Shown here in pieces: positions 44,455 to 56,170 of a stretch of 64,000 bases of DNA. The DNA is taken from NCBI RefSeq assembly GCF_020166415.1, contig NZ_JAIQXV010000016.1:49789-113788 (forward strand), written 5' to 3'. Source of the stretch: Deinococcus multiflagellatus (GTDB taxonomy: Bacteria > Deinococcota > Deinococci > Deinococcales > Deinococcaceae). The first letter of the stretch is position 1. Each line of letters opens with the position of its first letter. Both the position numbers and the translations under genes were made by a program. The notes beneath the pieces were generated by a model, which worked only from the letters and a program-made list of their open reading frames with translations, was not told where the DNA came from and did not search any database.

Positions 44455-45453
44455 ATGACGGATATGAACCAGCAAGACGGCAATCTTCAGGGTGCTGCCC
44501 AGAGCTTTCTGAGCACAAGAAAGACGCTCAAGACCGCAACGCAGGAAGCGTGGAGCAGATACGTTCCTAGCGATGAGGTAATGCAAATTCGTCAGACCGT
44601 CCAGGTCGAAACGCTCGGCCAGACGGAACGGCAGGTACGCGAGTGGTCCACTGTCCTTCGGAACTTGATTCAGTATGACGGTGACCCCGCAGAAGTGAAC
44701 GCCATCAAGGAAATCCTTGCTCGCAGCGTTCTTCCCGTGACAGCTGTGGTTGCCCTTCGCAACCACTGGCGTTTCTCAAGTCCGACAGCCGCCTTTAATG
44801 CCTTTTGGACCGAGAGCCTCCAAGCTGTTACCCGCTTTAACCCCGCATCAGGTCGCCTCCGCTTTGCCGCGTTCATGGAGAACACGTTGTCCAGACGCGC
44901 TGAGGCAGTGGCAGAAGATGCAGAGGGCGGGGAACGGAAGCTTCTGGAACGGATTGACAGTCTCAAAGCGTGGATCGAGGAATTTGGGTTGACCCCATCC
45001 GTGACCGCCGACGAACTGTTTCACCGCATCCAGACTTTCCTGACCGAGGCAGAATTTGAGCACCAGTACTTCACGACGGTTCGCCGCGTTGAAAATGCAC
45101 TGGAAGCTCTGCGCGTTCGAGGTTCAGGCAATCTGCTCAGCATCGACTTCACCGGCAACGATGAGGACGAGACGGGCAGCCTGGCTGACACCCTGATGGT
45201 GGACGATGAGGTCGCAGAGAGAAGTCGGCTGCGCAGTGAAGTTGGCTCTGTGCTGACCGAACTGGAAGCCGCTGGCCTGCTCGATGAAGTGATGGCACTT
45301 CCGGAAGGAATGCTGAATGAACTTCTCGAGTCTGCAGCCAAAGCCAAAGACGACGCCTGGCTCACACCAATGGCGATGGTTTTTGGTCTCTCAGCAACGT
45401 TTGTCAAAGAGGTGGTCAGAATCGCTCTGCCCTTCTTCAAAAACGCTGCCTGA
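44455..45453 (+). CDS. Divergent sigma-factor-like protein
   Basis: 332 residues. Residues about 108-150 (FSSPTAAFNAFWTESLQAVT, RFNPASGRLRFAAFMENTLS) follow the region 2 pattern of sigma-70 factors (helix, R/F-D/N-P-x-x-G-x-x-x-F-x-x-x, then I/L-x-x-x-L). At the C-terminus, LTPMAMVFGLSATFVKEVVR (about 305-325) reads like a region 4 helix-turn-helix. The long middle part is unlike ECF factors. It could redirect RNA polymerase to plasmid promoters, or be a decayed relative used as an anti-/co-regulator; function is inferred only. It has strong P2 and a structured leader with AAGGAG. Confidence 0.55.
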   Translation: MTDMNQQDGNLQGAAQSFLSTRKTLKTATQEAWSRYVPSDEVMQIRQTVQVETLGQTERQVREWSTVLRNLIQYDGDPAEVNAIKEILARSVLPVTAVVALRNHWRFSSPTAAFNAFWTESLQAVTRFNPASGRLRFAAFMENTLSRRAEAVAEDAEGGERKLLERIDSLKAWIEEFGLTPSVTADELFHRIQTFLTEAEFEHQYFTTVRRVENALEALRVRGSGNLLSIDFTGNDEDETGSLADTLMVDDEVAERSRLRSEVGSVLTELEAAGLLDEVMALPEGMLNELLESAAKAKDDAWLTPMAMVFGLSATFVKEVVRIALPFFKNAA

Positions 45454-45494
45454 CTTTATCCACACTTCCCGCACCCTATTCAGACGCTTCTACA

Positions 45495-45530
45495 GCTGAT
45501 GAATGGGAGTCTGCGCTCCGATTCATCAGC
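45495..45530 (+). terminator. Long hairpin after the sigma-like gene
   Basis: GCTGATGAAT / ATTCATCAGC with an inner GGAG / CTCC; no T-run, so termination or RNA stabilisation. Confidence 0.5.
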
Positions 45531-45565
45531 ACCCCGTGCTGACGCACGTCGGAAAGCAGGTACCT

Positions 45566-45757
45566 ATGGCCAGTCAACGTGTGAAAGCAGATGTCGCCGT
45601 TTTTCTTGAACGCAAGCTGTTTGTACCGCTTCAGGAGGAAGAGGGAAGTAGCCTTGGGAATATCCTTCTCAATGTCAAAGCCCGGCACCCACATCTGGCC
45701 CAGCAACTGGACGTTCGCGTTGTGACCCTTCATGACGTGTCCATTCCACACTGGTAA
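45566..45757 (+). CDS. Small protein of unknown function
   Basis: 63 residues from the ATG at 45566: MASQRVKADVAVFLERKLFV, then a charged helix and DVRVVTLHDVSIPHW. Hydrophilic and compact, with no recognised family. The ribosome site is weak (AGCAGG). It lies between two hairpins in the sigma-like region, so a small regulator is possible; the reverse-strand frame here is less protein-like. Confidence 0.4.
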   Translation: MASQRVKADVAVFLERKLFVPLQEEEGSSLGNILLNVKARHPHLAQQLDVRVVTLHDVSIPHW

Positions 45758-45820
45758 TCACCAGTTGCCTTTCCAGCCCTGATCCTCTGACCCGTTTCTG
45801 AGGAGTCCCCCATTCAACCT

Positions 45821-45850
45821 TCCGGTTGTCTGGGCCCCCCAGCAACCGGA
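45821..45850 (+). promoter_or_regulatory. Hairpin directly before a ribosome site
   Basis: TCCGGTTG / CAACCGGA with a 14-base loop ends 3 bases before the CAGGAG ribosome site of the next gene. It may control translation or end upstream transcription. Confidence 0.5.
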
Positions 45851-45866
45851 CACAGGAGTGATCATC

Positions 45867-46880
45867 ATGACGACTTTTAACCTGCCTACTGCCGTTTCTA
45901 TCGCCTACACGCTCGATAACACCCTCGCGACACTTCCCATGGTGCAGCTGGAAGGATTGAGCCTGAAGGTCATTCGCCATAAGTTTCGCGAATGGTTTGA
46001 GGCGACTGTCAAAAAATTGATGGTCACCGAAAACGAACAGGATAAGAAGTCTCTCCTGGGATCGGCTGTGGATTACAGGACCCGGGCCGCCGTATGGACC
46101 TTGAAGAAGGAACGGAACCTCGAATTTGACGAGGAGTTTGTTGCCAACTTCAGGTACGCCATTATGAATGTGCTCCGGGATGAAGCGTTCGCTCGGTCCA
46201 ATCCGGATGAACGTTTTGCCTCGCCTCATGTGGTGAAAGGCCGCGAAGATGAGCAACAAGTGCTGGTGTTTCGCGCCATGGACGAAATCGACGACATCAC
46301 CAAGAGCTACTCCCCGGTTTATCGTGGCAGCAAGTTCTCGGAAGCCAACCAGAGTCAGTATGCGAACGACGCCAAAGAGTTGATCGCTCCTGAAGTGGAA
46401 GGTGAAGTTGACCGTCTCTTGAGACTCGCCCGCCTGAACATCGGCCACGGCGAGACCCCCGCTGAGCAGCTCCAGACGTTGCAAAGGGCCCATGAGTTGT
46501 TGACGACACACAAAGTGTGGAACGACATTCTCAAGACCCCTGCTGACCATCTGGACCGCCTCAAGTTGGCTTTGTCCTTGGAGTCACAACTCGCTGCCGC
46601 CCAGTCTGACCGCGTCAAAGCGCATCAGTATCAGATTGCCGGTGATGACGTTGTGGTGCCCCGCATCGCTCCGCACAGTGTGCCTGGAGTCGATAAGGTT
46701 GAGCGGCTGTATCAGCGTACCTTCTGCTTTGTGATCACGGAGGGTTGGGATTTTGTGGAGTCTGGATACGTCTATGCGCGCTCGTTTGACGATGCCCGCG
46801 CTGCCGTTCTTGCTCAGCATGTTCCACAGGACGAGTTCACCGCAGATGAAGGTCAGCGCCGTGAGGTTCACCTGGCCTGA
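45867..46880 (+). CDS. Unknown protein downstream of the sigma-like gene
   Basis: 337 residues from the ATG at 45867, preceded by CAGGAG; a GTG at 45858 would overlap that site. Mostly helical and charged, for example LKVIRHKFREWFEATVKKLM and EVEGEVDRLLRLARLNIG; residues about 90-150 (EEFVANFRYAIMNVLRDEAF) loosely resemble the helices of a sigma-like region 2, but not convincingly. The C-terminal part (TFCFVITEGWDFVESGYVYA) looks like a small beta domain of the kind found in plasmid proteins. Not recognised. It is followed by two tandem hairpins. Confidence 0.6.
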   Translation: MTTFNLPTAVSIAYTLDNTLATLPMVQLEGLSLKVIRHKFREWFEATVKKLMVTENEQDKKSLLGSAVDYRTRAAVWTLKKERNLEFDEEFVANFRYAIMNVLRDEAFARSNPDERFASPHVVKGREDEQQVLVFRAMDEIDDITKSYSPVYRGSKFSEANQSQYANDAKELIAPEVEGEVDRLLRLARLNIGHGETPAEQLQTLQRAHELLTTHKVWNDILKTPADHLDRLKLALSLESQLAAAQSDRVKAHQYQIAGDDVVVPRIAPHSVPGVDKVERLYQRTFCFVITEGWDFVESGYVYARSFDDARAAVLAQHVPQDEFTADEGQRREVHLA

Positions 46881-46888
46881 CCTGTTCC

Positions 46889-46941
46889 ATAGGCCCCTTG
46901 CCTATGACCGACCCCCTGTCCGCGTTGCTCGCCCCGGACAG
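46889..46941 (+). terminator. Two tandem hairpins before the virB operon
   Basis: ATAGGC / GCCTAT (46889-46905) and CTGTCCG / CGGACAG (46916-46941). No strong T-run; together a likely end of the preceding unit. The rest of the gap to 47131 holds no gene. Confidence 0.5.
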
Positions 46942-47104
46942 TTGGATTTCAGAGCACCGACACAGAGTCATTCTGTGAGAACCGATCAGGTCATCTGAAG
47001 GTTCGGCTCGGAAACACCAGTCTTGAAGAAGCGTCTTGCTTCCTCAGTTCTGTCTGTTTCCGGGTTTCTCTTTTTGATTCTCAACATCGGAACTTAAAAG
47101 CCAA

Positions 47105-47116
47105 AACCCTCACGCG
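47105..47116 (+). promoter_or_regulatory. -10-like box for the secretion operon
   Basis: AACCCTCACGCG begins 26 bases before the leader-ORF ATG at 47131. Confidence 0.45.
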
Positions 47117-47130
47117 CGGCAGGGTGAGAT

Positions 47131-47206
47131 ATGGCCATTTTACTGACTGAATCGGTGAAAACACTGTCTTGGCAAGGTGCGACCTCGTGGGCCCAGGTGA
47201 ACGTCT

Positions 47207-47214
<8 letters not shown>
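47131..47214 (+). CDS. Leader ORF coupled to virB4 (27 residues)
   Basis: ATG at 47131 has GGGTGAG just upstream. The product MAILLTESVKTLSWQGATSW continues 7 residues to a TAA at 47212 that overlaps the virB4 start (47207) by 8 bases. The arrangement suggests that ribosomes finishing the leader start virB4. No family; a control function is inferred from layout. Confidence 0.5.
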
Positions 47215-49729
<2,515 letters not shown>

Positions 49730-49739
49730 AGGAGTATCC

Positions 49740-50681
49740 ATGAACCGATTTCTCCGCACCACCACCCTCGCGCTGAGCCTCTCCCTCTCGACAGGTGCCG
49801 CAGCCATCAACCCGGGGAACCTGGGTCAGGCCGGGGAGGTCTGGCAATTCATCCAGCAGTTACAGCAGTGGGCCAAAAGCCTGACTGACCTGGGCGCCCT
49901 AAAAGACCAGGTACTTGGTGACGTCAACTATCAAGATATTGGACAGCAGCTGCTTGGCCGCGCCCTGGACTATGGTTTGAAGACCGCTGGCATCGACGTT
50001 AAGGCCTATATGGGCAAGATGTCCGAATGGCAAGCCAAGATCAACGAGATGCGCAATCAGTTGATCGCGCAGGCCCGGGGTGTGGTCAATCTGGCCTTCC
50101 TCGATCCTAAGGAAGACGCCTACGGCATGCGCGGGAGCCTGGCACTGAATCCCAACATGGCTCAGAATCGCTTTCTGGCGGCCAAAACAATTGCCCAGGT
50201 CACCAAGGCGACAGCGGACAACACCCAGGCCATTGCCGACGGCGTCAAGATGGTTGAAGAATCCAAACTGACGGTGGCCCAGACCAAAGAACGCGCCGAT
50301 CAGGCCGTTAAGAACGCGTCTTCTTTGACCCAGGCGGCGACGACCATTCAGTCCACCCGGGAGGGGGTGCAGCTGCTGGTGCGTGCCCAGGCCGAGGCCA
50401 TCATGTCGTCGGCCTACAACGCCACGGCACTCACGACTGCGCTAAGTCAGCAGGTGCGGCAGACGCAAGTCACCAACGAGCAACTGAGCGACCTGGTTGA
50501 AGGCATGCTGACCGAACGCACCAGCGCGGCAAAACAGGCGCTTGAGGAAATACGTGCCCGTCAGGCTCAGGCCAGCGCCGCTGGTAAGCAGGTGCAGAGC
50601 GTGATCGAGACTGCGGCGTCTGGCATCAGTTCGGCCTTTACGGTGACCCCAGGAGTGATTGATGTCAAAGACATGTTTTAG
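49740..50681 (+). CDS. VirB5/TrbJ-like exported protein
   Basis: 313 residues from the ATG at 49740 with AAGGAG. A signal peptide ends near residue 22 (LSLSTGAAA). The mature protein is a long helical/coiled-coil rod (WQFIQQLQQWAKSLTDLGAL, KMSEWQAKINEMRNQLIAQA) with Gln/Ala heptads to the end, like VirB5/TrbJ minor pilins, which are mostly helical. Location between virB4 and the VirB6-like gene is the usual T4SS order. Sequence identity to VirB5 cannot be claimed; the call rests on structure type and neighbours. Confidence 0.6.
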   Translation: MNRFLRTTTLALSLSLSTGAAAINPGNLGQAGEVWQFIQQLQQWAKSLTDLGALKDQVLGDVNYQDIGQQLLGRALDYGLKTAGIDVKAYMGKMSEWQAKINEMRNQLIAQARGVVNLAFLDPKEDAYGMRGSLALNPNMAQNRFLAAKTIAQVTKATADNTQAIADGVKMVEESKLTVAQTKERADQAVKNASSLTQAATTIQSTREGVQLLVRAQAEAIMSSAYNATALTTALSQQVRQTQVTNEQLSDLVEGMLTERTSAAKQALEEIRARQAQASAAGKQVQSVIETAASGISSAFTVTPGVIDVKDMF

Positions 50682-52743
50682 GCTCCTGGTTGTGCTGCTG
50701 GTCCTGGTTCTGGGACAAGCCTCGGCGACCAGCAGCGGCTCCATGAATGTTGATCTCCTGGTGCCGCGCGCGGAACAGTGGATTGCCGGCACTTTCGCTC
50801 TGATCAAAGAGTTCAAGGTGTTTCCAGCCATGGGGCTGGTTGGCTGCACCCTGGTTCTGTGCTTCTTCGTCTTGGGCTTCCTGAAAAACTGGCCTGCCAG
50901 AAACATGGCAGCCATCTTCCGATCGCTGGTCCTGTCCGTCTTGGCTGTGACGCTGATCAATGACGCCACACGGAACGTGGGGGCACTCGGGACGATGTTC
51001 ACCCTGCCCATGATCACCTGGCAAAAGGCATATACCGCCAGCACCACAGCTGTGAAGCCCAAGCTCGAAAATGGGGTGATCAACGACACTCGAAACCTGG
51101 CCATCACGATGAACTCGTTTGTCAGCAACGCCATGATGAGTGTCAATGCGATGGGTGCCTTCGACGGTTCCCAGGTGACAGGCAGTGACCCAAAAGCGGC
51201 GGCAGCGGCAGCGGCCGATCAGGCCATTCTGAGCGTTAAGAACCGCACGGCCGAGGAGACGAAGACACTGCAAAGCCTCAGCAGCGTCTACCAAATCGGC
51301 TACCTCATTATCATGGTCATGTTCATGGGCTTTGCAGGCGTGATCTACGGCAGCGCCATGTTCGTTGTGCTGGGCATGGCCATGCTCCCCGTGGGTCTTG
51401 GTTTCTGGGCCGGGGGCAACAGCAGCGGCCTGCAGAGCATTTTGAAAACTTGGCTGGCGGCTATTCTCACTGTGACGTTGGCGCCGCCAATCATGCTGAT
51501 GGTTTCGACGTCAGCTATGAAGCAGCCGACCGCTTATATCAAAGGGCAAATCGACCCCTTGAACGCCCAGGCGAAGGCCACCATGCAGCAGTACGCCACG
51601 GCCTATTCCACTTGTGCGGCCACGCATAAAGACGACTGGATCATGGCCAATACGGCGACTGAAGTGTGCAATGTCGGAAGCAACTTCGGCCTGTTCGCTT
51701 CAAATTTCGGCAGCGCAGCCTGGAAGATCATCCAGGGCTTCGGATTCATGATCGTCATCATGATTGTCTGTCTATCGGTGGGTGCTTACCTGATTCGGGC
51801 CTTGCCGGGGATGCTGACCTCACTGATGGCGGGCGGAGCCAGCAGTGGCGGCCCGGAAATGAGCATGGCCCGGGCAGCGAGTGGCATGCAGCAGGCGGCG
51901 CGGACCATGCAAGCGGCCCTGACTGGTGGCGGTGCAGCCCTGGCCGGCGCGGCGCGAGGCGCTGTCGACACTGGAGTGGTTGGCGCGCGAGGCGCCGTTG
52001 CGGCTGGCAGTGTGGGCGGGCGAGCGGCGGCGGCAACGGGCGGCGCTCTGCGGTCCGCTGGCGAAGCTGGGATTAACGCCATGCGCGACAATGCGGCCGT
52101 CAACGCGACCACTGCTCGCCGCAACGAGCAGACGCGGGTGGCCAATGTGGCCCGCGAGGCCGCTGGTCTGTCTCCAGAACAGGGAACCAACCCCCGCGAG
52201 GTACGGGCTCAGCTGGCGGCTGCAGGTGGGCTGCCCAGCCAGGCAGCCGCTGCAAGTAAGGCGCGTGCGGCCAGCGAAGGAGCAGCCCTCACAGCTGCCG
52301 ACGCTGGTGCGGCGCGCAGCCACGCCGCTGCCTACAATGCCCAGGAACAGAACAAAGGCGTGACGACGCCCGGCTACGCCCCGAAGACCATGACGGATCA
52401 GCAGGCCCACAGTCAGCTCAAGGCAGCAGGTGGGCTGCCCAGCCAGCGCGGCGCTGCAGACGCCCGGTACAGCGCGGGGAACCCCATGAAGCCCACTGCT
52501 GGTGAGCAGGCGCGGGCCGACGCATCCAAACAGGGATACGGGCAGCCCTACCGGGATGCGAAGATGCAAGGTGGTGACGCCGGTTCTCTGCGAAAGGAGA
52601 ATGACGCCCGCGCAGCGGCCCAGAAGGCGCGCCTGGCCGGCGGCGGCGAGATCAACGGCCGTGGCGATGCCTCAAGCCGCAGTCCGTCGTCGGGCGCCAC
52701 GCCCTCAAGTGCAGGGCGAGATGCCGAGAAAAAAGTAGGGTAA
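50662..52743 (+). CDS. VirB6/TrbL-like membrane channel protein with long variable tail
   Basis: 693 residues; ATG at 50662 with AGGAG, overlapping the previous gene by 20 bases. After a signal-like start (LLVVLLVLVLGQASA) there are several hydrophobic segments between about 50 and 385 (VLCFFVLGFL, GYLIIMVMFMGFAGVIYG, VIMIVCLSVGAYLIRAL), as in VirB6/TrbL inner-membrane channels. From about residue 395 to the end is a low-complexity Ala/Gly-rich tail with two GLPSQ repeats (at LAAAGGLPSQ and LKAAGGLPSQ), probably disordered and facing one side of the membrane. The tail is the unusual part. A strong terminator follows at 52758. Confidence 0.75.
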   Translation: MSKTCFRLLVVLLVLVLGQASATSSGSMNVDLLVPRAEQWIAGTFALIKEFKVFPAMGLVGCTLVLCFFVLGFLKNWPARNMAAIFRSLVLSVLAVTLINDATRNVGALGTMFTLPMITWQKAYTASTTAVKPKLENGVINDTRNLAITMNSFVSNAMMSVNAMGAFDGSQVTGSDPKAAAAAAADQAILSVKNRTAEETKTLQSLSSVYQIGYLIIMVMFMGFAGVIYGSAMFVVLGMAMLPVGLGFWAGGNSSGLQSILKTWLAAILTVTLAPPIMLMVSTSAMKQPTAYIKGQIDPLNAQAKATMQQYATAYSTCAATHKDDWIMANTATEVCNVGSNFGLFASNFGSAAWKIIQGFGFMIVIMIVCLSVGAYLIRALPGMLTSLMAGGASSGGPEMSMARAASGMQQAARTMQAALTGGGAALAGAARGAVDTGVVGARGAVAAGSVGGRAAAATGGALRSAGEAGINAMRDNAAVNATTARRNEQTRVANVAREAAGLSPEQGTNPREVRAQLAAAGGLPSQAAAASKARAASEGAALTAADAGAARSHAAAYNAQEQNKGVTTPGYAPKTMTDQQAHSQLKAAGGLPSQRGAADARYSAGNPMKPTAGEQARADASKQGYGQPYRDAKMQGGDAGSLRKENDARAAAQKARLAGGGEINGRGDASSRSPSSGATPSSAGRDAEKKVG

Positions 52744-52757
52744 GCGCCCTTCCCCGA

Positions 52758-52785
52758 CCGCCCAGCGTGCTGCGCCGCTGGGCGG
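52758..52785 (+). terminator. Terminator between virB6-like gene and virD4
   Basis: CCGCCCAGC / GCTGGGCGG with a 10-base loop, then CGTTGTTT. Confidence 0.75.
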
Positions 52786-52797
52786 CGTTGTTTGGCA

Positions 52798-52809
52798 AAC
52801 TCTCACGCC
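52798..52809 (+). promoter_or_regulatory. -10-like box for virD4
   Basis: AACTCTCACGCC begins 27 bases before the ATG at 52825, just after the terminator. Confidence 0.55.
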
Positions 52810-52824
52810 GCCCAAGGTCAGGGC

Positions 52825-55614
52825 ATGACTACCCTACGCGCACCCCGCACAAGCCGGTGGTCCAGGTCCCAGCATCTATTGATTGCCTGGGTCTGTACCC
52901 TTGCGGCTCTCCTCGCTCTGAGCTACCTGGTCTACGCCGCGGCTCAGGTCTCACTGGCCATCGGCCAGAACCTCCTCACCGCGCCTGTCCAGACTGCCGC
53001 CGGCACATCAACCTGGGGACAAGTCCTCGGCGCTGATTCAGCGGGAATGGCGGCGCTGAAATGCAACTTTCAAACCGCCTGCGCGACCTGGTTCGGCGAG
53101 AGTTTAAACCTGCGCTTCAACCTGCAACTGCAGGTGCTGCCGATGATGATCACGTTCATGGCCATGGTCTTTGCCTGGCGCCAGGTGCCAGACACTCTGA
53201 TTCGGAAGGACCCTGGACAAGGGGCTTGGGCCAGCCTGGAAGATAAACAACTGGCTTTGCTGGCCAAGGTTCCTGTCAAAGACAAAAAGTTTCGCGCCGA
53301 GTTGGACAAGATCGCCAAAAGGAGTCCGCCGTCGCTGTACCTGGGACACCTGATCCCCTGGATTCCGGCCAGCAACGAGTTTTTGTGGCACTCTCCCAAG
53401 CTGGCGCTGCTGGGTGAGCGTCTGCGCCATGAGAATGTGCTGGTCACAGGCGCACCAGGCTCAGGTAAGACGCGCGGCCTGTTCAGGCAAAACATCGTTT
53501 TAGACGCGCACTACGGGCGGACAGCCATCGTATTCGACATGAAGTGGCCGCAAATGGACAGCGGCTTCGGGGACCTCGCCCTGTACTGGCACCGCCTGGG
53601 AAGGCCGGTCTACGTGTTTGCGCCCTTCTCTCCGACGAGCATGAGGATGCCGCTGCTGGACGGCATCAACACTCTGGACGAGGCCTTGAAATTGAGTCGG
53701 GCAATTATTGCCCCGCCGGAGTACAAGGATGAATCAGGCGCCTACTACAAGGACAACGAAAGGCGTGCGCTTGCGGCCATGATCCTGGCCATTGCCAATG
53801 GCCCCACGCCGAACATGCGTGAATTGAAACGTCTGGGTGAAATGAACTTTGAGGAGTTCACCGATTGGTACAAGCGCCAGCAGAACCCGGAAATCCGAAG
53901 TGCGCTTAAAGCCCTATTCGACATGCGGCCCGACCAGATTGCCGCCATGCTCGCCGGCGTGGTCAACAAGCTGTCGGTGTTTTACAACCCCGAGGTCTCC
54001 CGCGCCACAAGTGCAGGTGACAATCCTGACGAGCACATTGACCTGCACAAAATCTACCGGGAAGGCGGCCTGCTGATTGTCGGTATCTCCAGCAAAGATA
54101 TTCAGGCGGGTGAAGGCGAAATTCTCCTGCAACTGATCAAGCGCCGGTCCGACCGGGCGCTGCTGGATGTGGCAGACGAGAGCCCTGGTGGCCACCTTCC
54201 GATCACCGCCACCTATTACCTGGACGAGCTGCCCGGCCTGGGGCGTCTCCCCTACCTGATGGCCAACCTGGCCCAGCTGCGGTCGAAGTGGGTGTGCCTG
54301 ATGCTGGGGGTTCAGAACTCGGATCAGGGTGGACTGGTCTACAGCCGGGAGTACTGGCAAGCGCTAAGCACCAACAATCTTGGCACGCGGGTCGACTTCA
54401 TTCAGGGGTCTTCCAAAGAGGACGCCAAGAACCTGTCGGAAGAAATCGGCGAATACACCGTCGATGAAACCAGCATCAACAAAACCGGCCACCCCATGTT
54501 CAACACGCCGTGGAGTGATCAGGCCCGCAAGGGCGAGGGCGTCAAGCTGGCCAGACGCCGGCTGTTGACTCCAGAAGAAATCAAACGCTTTCCGCGGGAC
54601 CTCGCCGCTGTCTTTACAAAGGGGCAGAACCCTCTTCTGGTCGCCACACCTGCGATTGATTCCCCAACCCTGGAGCTGATGACCCCAGATGGGCGCGTGG
54701 TTACCGTTCGCAACGAGCTCTATCCCCTGTGGAACCGGACCATGAGTGGCGTGCAGAACATCGAGCAGGAGACCAAAGCGCTGATTGCCAGTCTGGGCAT
54801 TGGCGCCAAGGACCTGACGAAGCCTGAGCCTGTGCTATGCGCGCCGGACTACTGGATGACCTGGCTGCAAGAACTTATGTCCAGCGGCGCGATGGCGCGT
54901 ATTCAAAAAAGCGACGACAAGCTCAAAGTCATGATTCGCCGGGATTCGCTGGCACCTGAACTAAGCCGTGAGCGAGACATCAACTACTTCCTCGGGGAAG
55001 GGTGGTTGAACGTGGCCACCAACGAAGAGGAATTGACCATTACCCAGGCAGGGCTGAACACGGCCGGCAAACTGCTGGAGCGCGCGCTGCAACATTTCGT
55101 GGTTACTGGCCCCGCCCTGTACTGGGCGCGTACCCACGCGGCGAAGGTCAAAGGCTACCCCGGTCACGACAGTGCAGCGGAGCCGGATGCCGTGTACTCG
55201 GCCGAGCTGCTGTCGATCAGTGAGGAGGTGGCCCAGCAACTGTACGGCGTTGTCCCTGATCTGCCGGTCGTCACGCTGCATGGCCGCGCGCTGATTCAGA
55301 TTCCCCTGAGTGATCCGCAGGCCCTGAGAGAGGCCATTGAGCGGGCTATTCAGAAAGCGGACAGCGGTGAAATGGCACCGGCCAGCGGCAGTTCGCCTGC
55401 AACCAAGACCAAGTCGAAGCCACATAAGAAGGAGATGGGATGGAAAAAGACGGTCGCTCCCACCACCGAGCAGCGCTCAGTTGAGCCGCCTGCCGGTCTC
55501 GCGCAATCCAGTGCCCCGACTGGCTCCGAGGCGCATTCAACGCCCAACACCGATTCGCCTCTTCCCCACGACCCCAATGTCAACGCTTTTCTCGACGCCT
55601 ACGGAGATGACTAA
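52825..55614 (+). CDS. virD4: VirD4/TraG-type coupling protein
   Basis: 929 residues from the ATG at 52825. N-terminal membrane segments at about 16-40 (LLIAWVCTLAALLALSYLVY) and 106-121 (LPMMITFMAMVFAW), then the ATPase with Walker A TGAPGSGKTRGLF at about 208-217 and Walker B YYLDELPGLGRLPYL at about 463-477. Later motifs (MLGVQNSDQGGLVYSREYWQ) fit TraG/VirD4 T4CPs. The C-terminal 70 residues are charged and low complexity, ending NVNAFLDAYGDD, a possible cargo or partner tail. It couples DNA or protein substrate to the secretion channel. No relaxase is seen in the window. Its stop (TAATG) overlaps the next start. Confidence 0.9.
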   Translation: MTTLRAPRTSRWSRSQHLLIAWVCTLAALLALSYLVYAAAQVSLAIGQNLLTAPVQTAAGTSTWGQVLGADSAGMAALKCNFQTACATWFGESLNLRFNLQLQVLPMMITFMAMVFAWRQVPDTLIRKDPGQGAWASLEDKQLALLAKVPVKDKKFRAELDKIAKRSPPSLYLGHLIPWIPASNEFLWHSPKLALLGERLRHENVLVTGAPGSGKTRGLFRQNIVLDAHYGRTAIVFDMKWPQMDSGFGDLALYWHRLGRPVYVFAPFSPTSMRMPLLDGINTLDEALKLSRAIIAPPEYKDESGAYYKDNERRALAAMILAIANGPTPNMRELKRLGEMNFEEFTDWYKRQQNPEIRSALKALFDMRPDQIAAMLAGVVNKLSVFYNPEVSRATSAGDNPDEHIDLHKIYREGGLLIVGISSKDIQAGEGEILLQLIKRRSDRALLDVADESPGGHLPITATYYLDELPGLGRLPYLMANLAQLRSKWVCLMLGVQNSDQGGLVYSREYWQALSTNNLGTRVDFIQGSSKEDAKNLSEEIGEYTVDETSINKTGHPMFNTPWSDQARKGEGVKLARRRLLTPEEIKRFPRDLAAVFTKGQNPLLVATPAIDSPTLELMTPDGRVVTVRNELYPLWNRTMSGVQNIEQETKALIASLGIGAKDLTKPEPVLCAPDYWMTWLQELMSSGAMARIQKSDDKLKVMIRRDSLAPELSRERDINYFLGEGWLNVATNEEELTITQAGLNTAGKLLERALQHFVVTGPALYWARTHAAKVKGYPGHDSAAEPDAVYSAELLSISEEVAQQLYGVVPDLPVVTLHGRALIQIPLSDPQALREAIERAIQKADSGEMAPASGSSPATKTKSKPHKKEMGWKKTVAPTTEQRSVEPPAGLAQSSAPTGSEAHSTPNTDSPLPHDPNVNAFLDAYGDD

Positions 55615-56135
55615 TGCGCGCCGCTGCTCTACTGATCCTGTCCCTGTCCCTGGCCTCCGCCCAGCCGGCCTTGCCCTCCCCTGCTGCGCCCTTGGCCGCC
55701 ACTCAGCTCAACGTCTCAAATCAACTTCCCGCCATGATTCTCTCGGCCAATCAGGTGGTGTTGTATGCCCCAGCGCTTATGCGTCCCGACGTTGCCGAGG
55801 CGGTGCGCCGGGCCATTACCGAGCGGGGGACCCAGGTGTTTTTGCTGACCACGCGGCCTCCACTGTTCTCAGACAACAGTCTGACGTTCAGGTTGATGCT
55901 GATGAAGGTGCCGACCTACCTCACCAGTGGCAGCGGCCTGCCCTTCGCACTGCTTGACGGTCAGGCCATCAGTGGCCCTGGCGTAGCTGGCCCAGGGACC
56001 GCCACGTTGGCCTCCAGAGAGACTGCAGCGCGCCTGACCCGTTGGACTCAGGACGTCACGCAGGCCAAGCCGCTGAACCCCGTCGAGATGGTCAAGGTGT
56101 GGGTCGAGCAAAAACATGGCGTGCGACTGAAATGA
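55614..56135 (+). CDS. Exported protein with phospholipase D-like half-domain
   Basis: 173 residues; signal peptide 1-17 (LLILSLSLASAQ). The mature core (MILSANQVVLYAPALMRPDV, RAITERGTQVFLLTTRPPLF) resembles one half of a PLD-type fold in strand/helix order, but the HKD catalytic motif is absent, so activity is unlikely. A shorter similar layout occurs in the 58649 product. It may be a periplasmic scaffold of the secretion machine (inference). Starts at an overlapping stop/start with virD4. Confidence 0.5.
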   Translation: MRAAALLILSLSLASAQPALPSPAAPLAATQLNVSNQLPAMILSANQVVLYAPALMRPDVAEAVRRAITERGTQVFLLTTRPPLFSDNSLTFRLMLMKVPTYLTSGSGLPFALLDGQAISGPGVAGPGTATLASRETAARLTRWTQDVTQAKPLNPVEMVKVWVEQKHGVRLK

Positions 56136-56144
56136 GGCGCGCAA

Positions 56145-56156
56145 AACTCTCGCGCT
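56145..56156 (+). promoter_or_regulatory. -10-like box for the VirB9-like gene
   Basis: AACTCTCGCGCT begins 26 bases before the ATG at 56171. Confidence 0.55.
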
Positions 56157-56170
56157 TAGAGGATAGGCCC

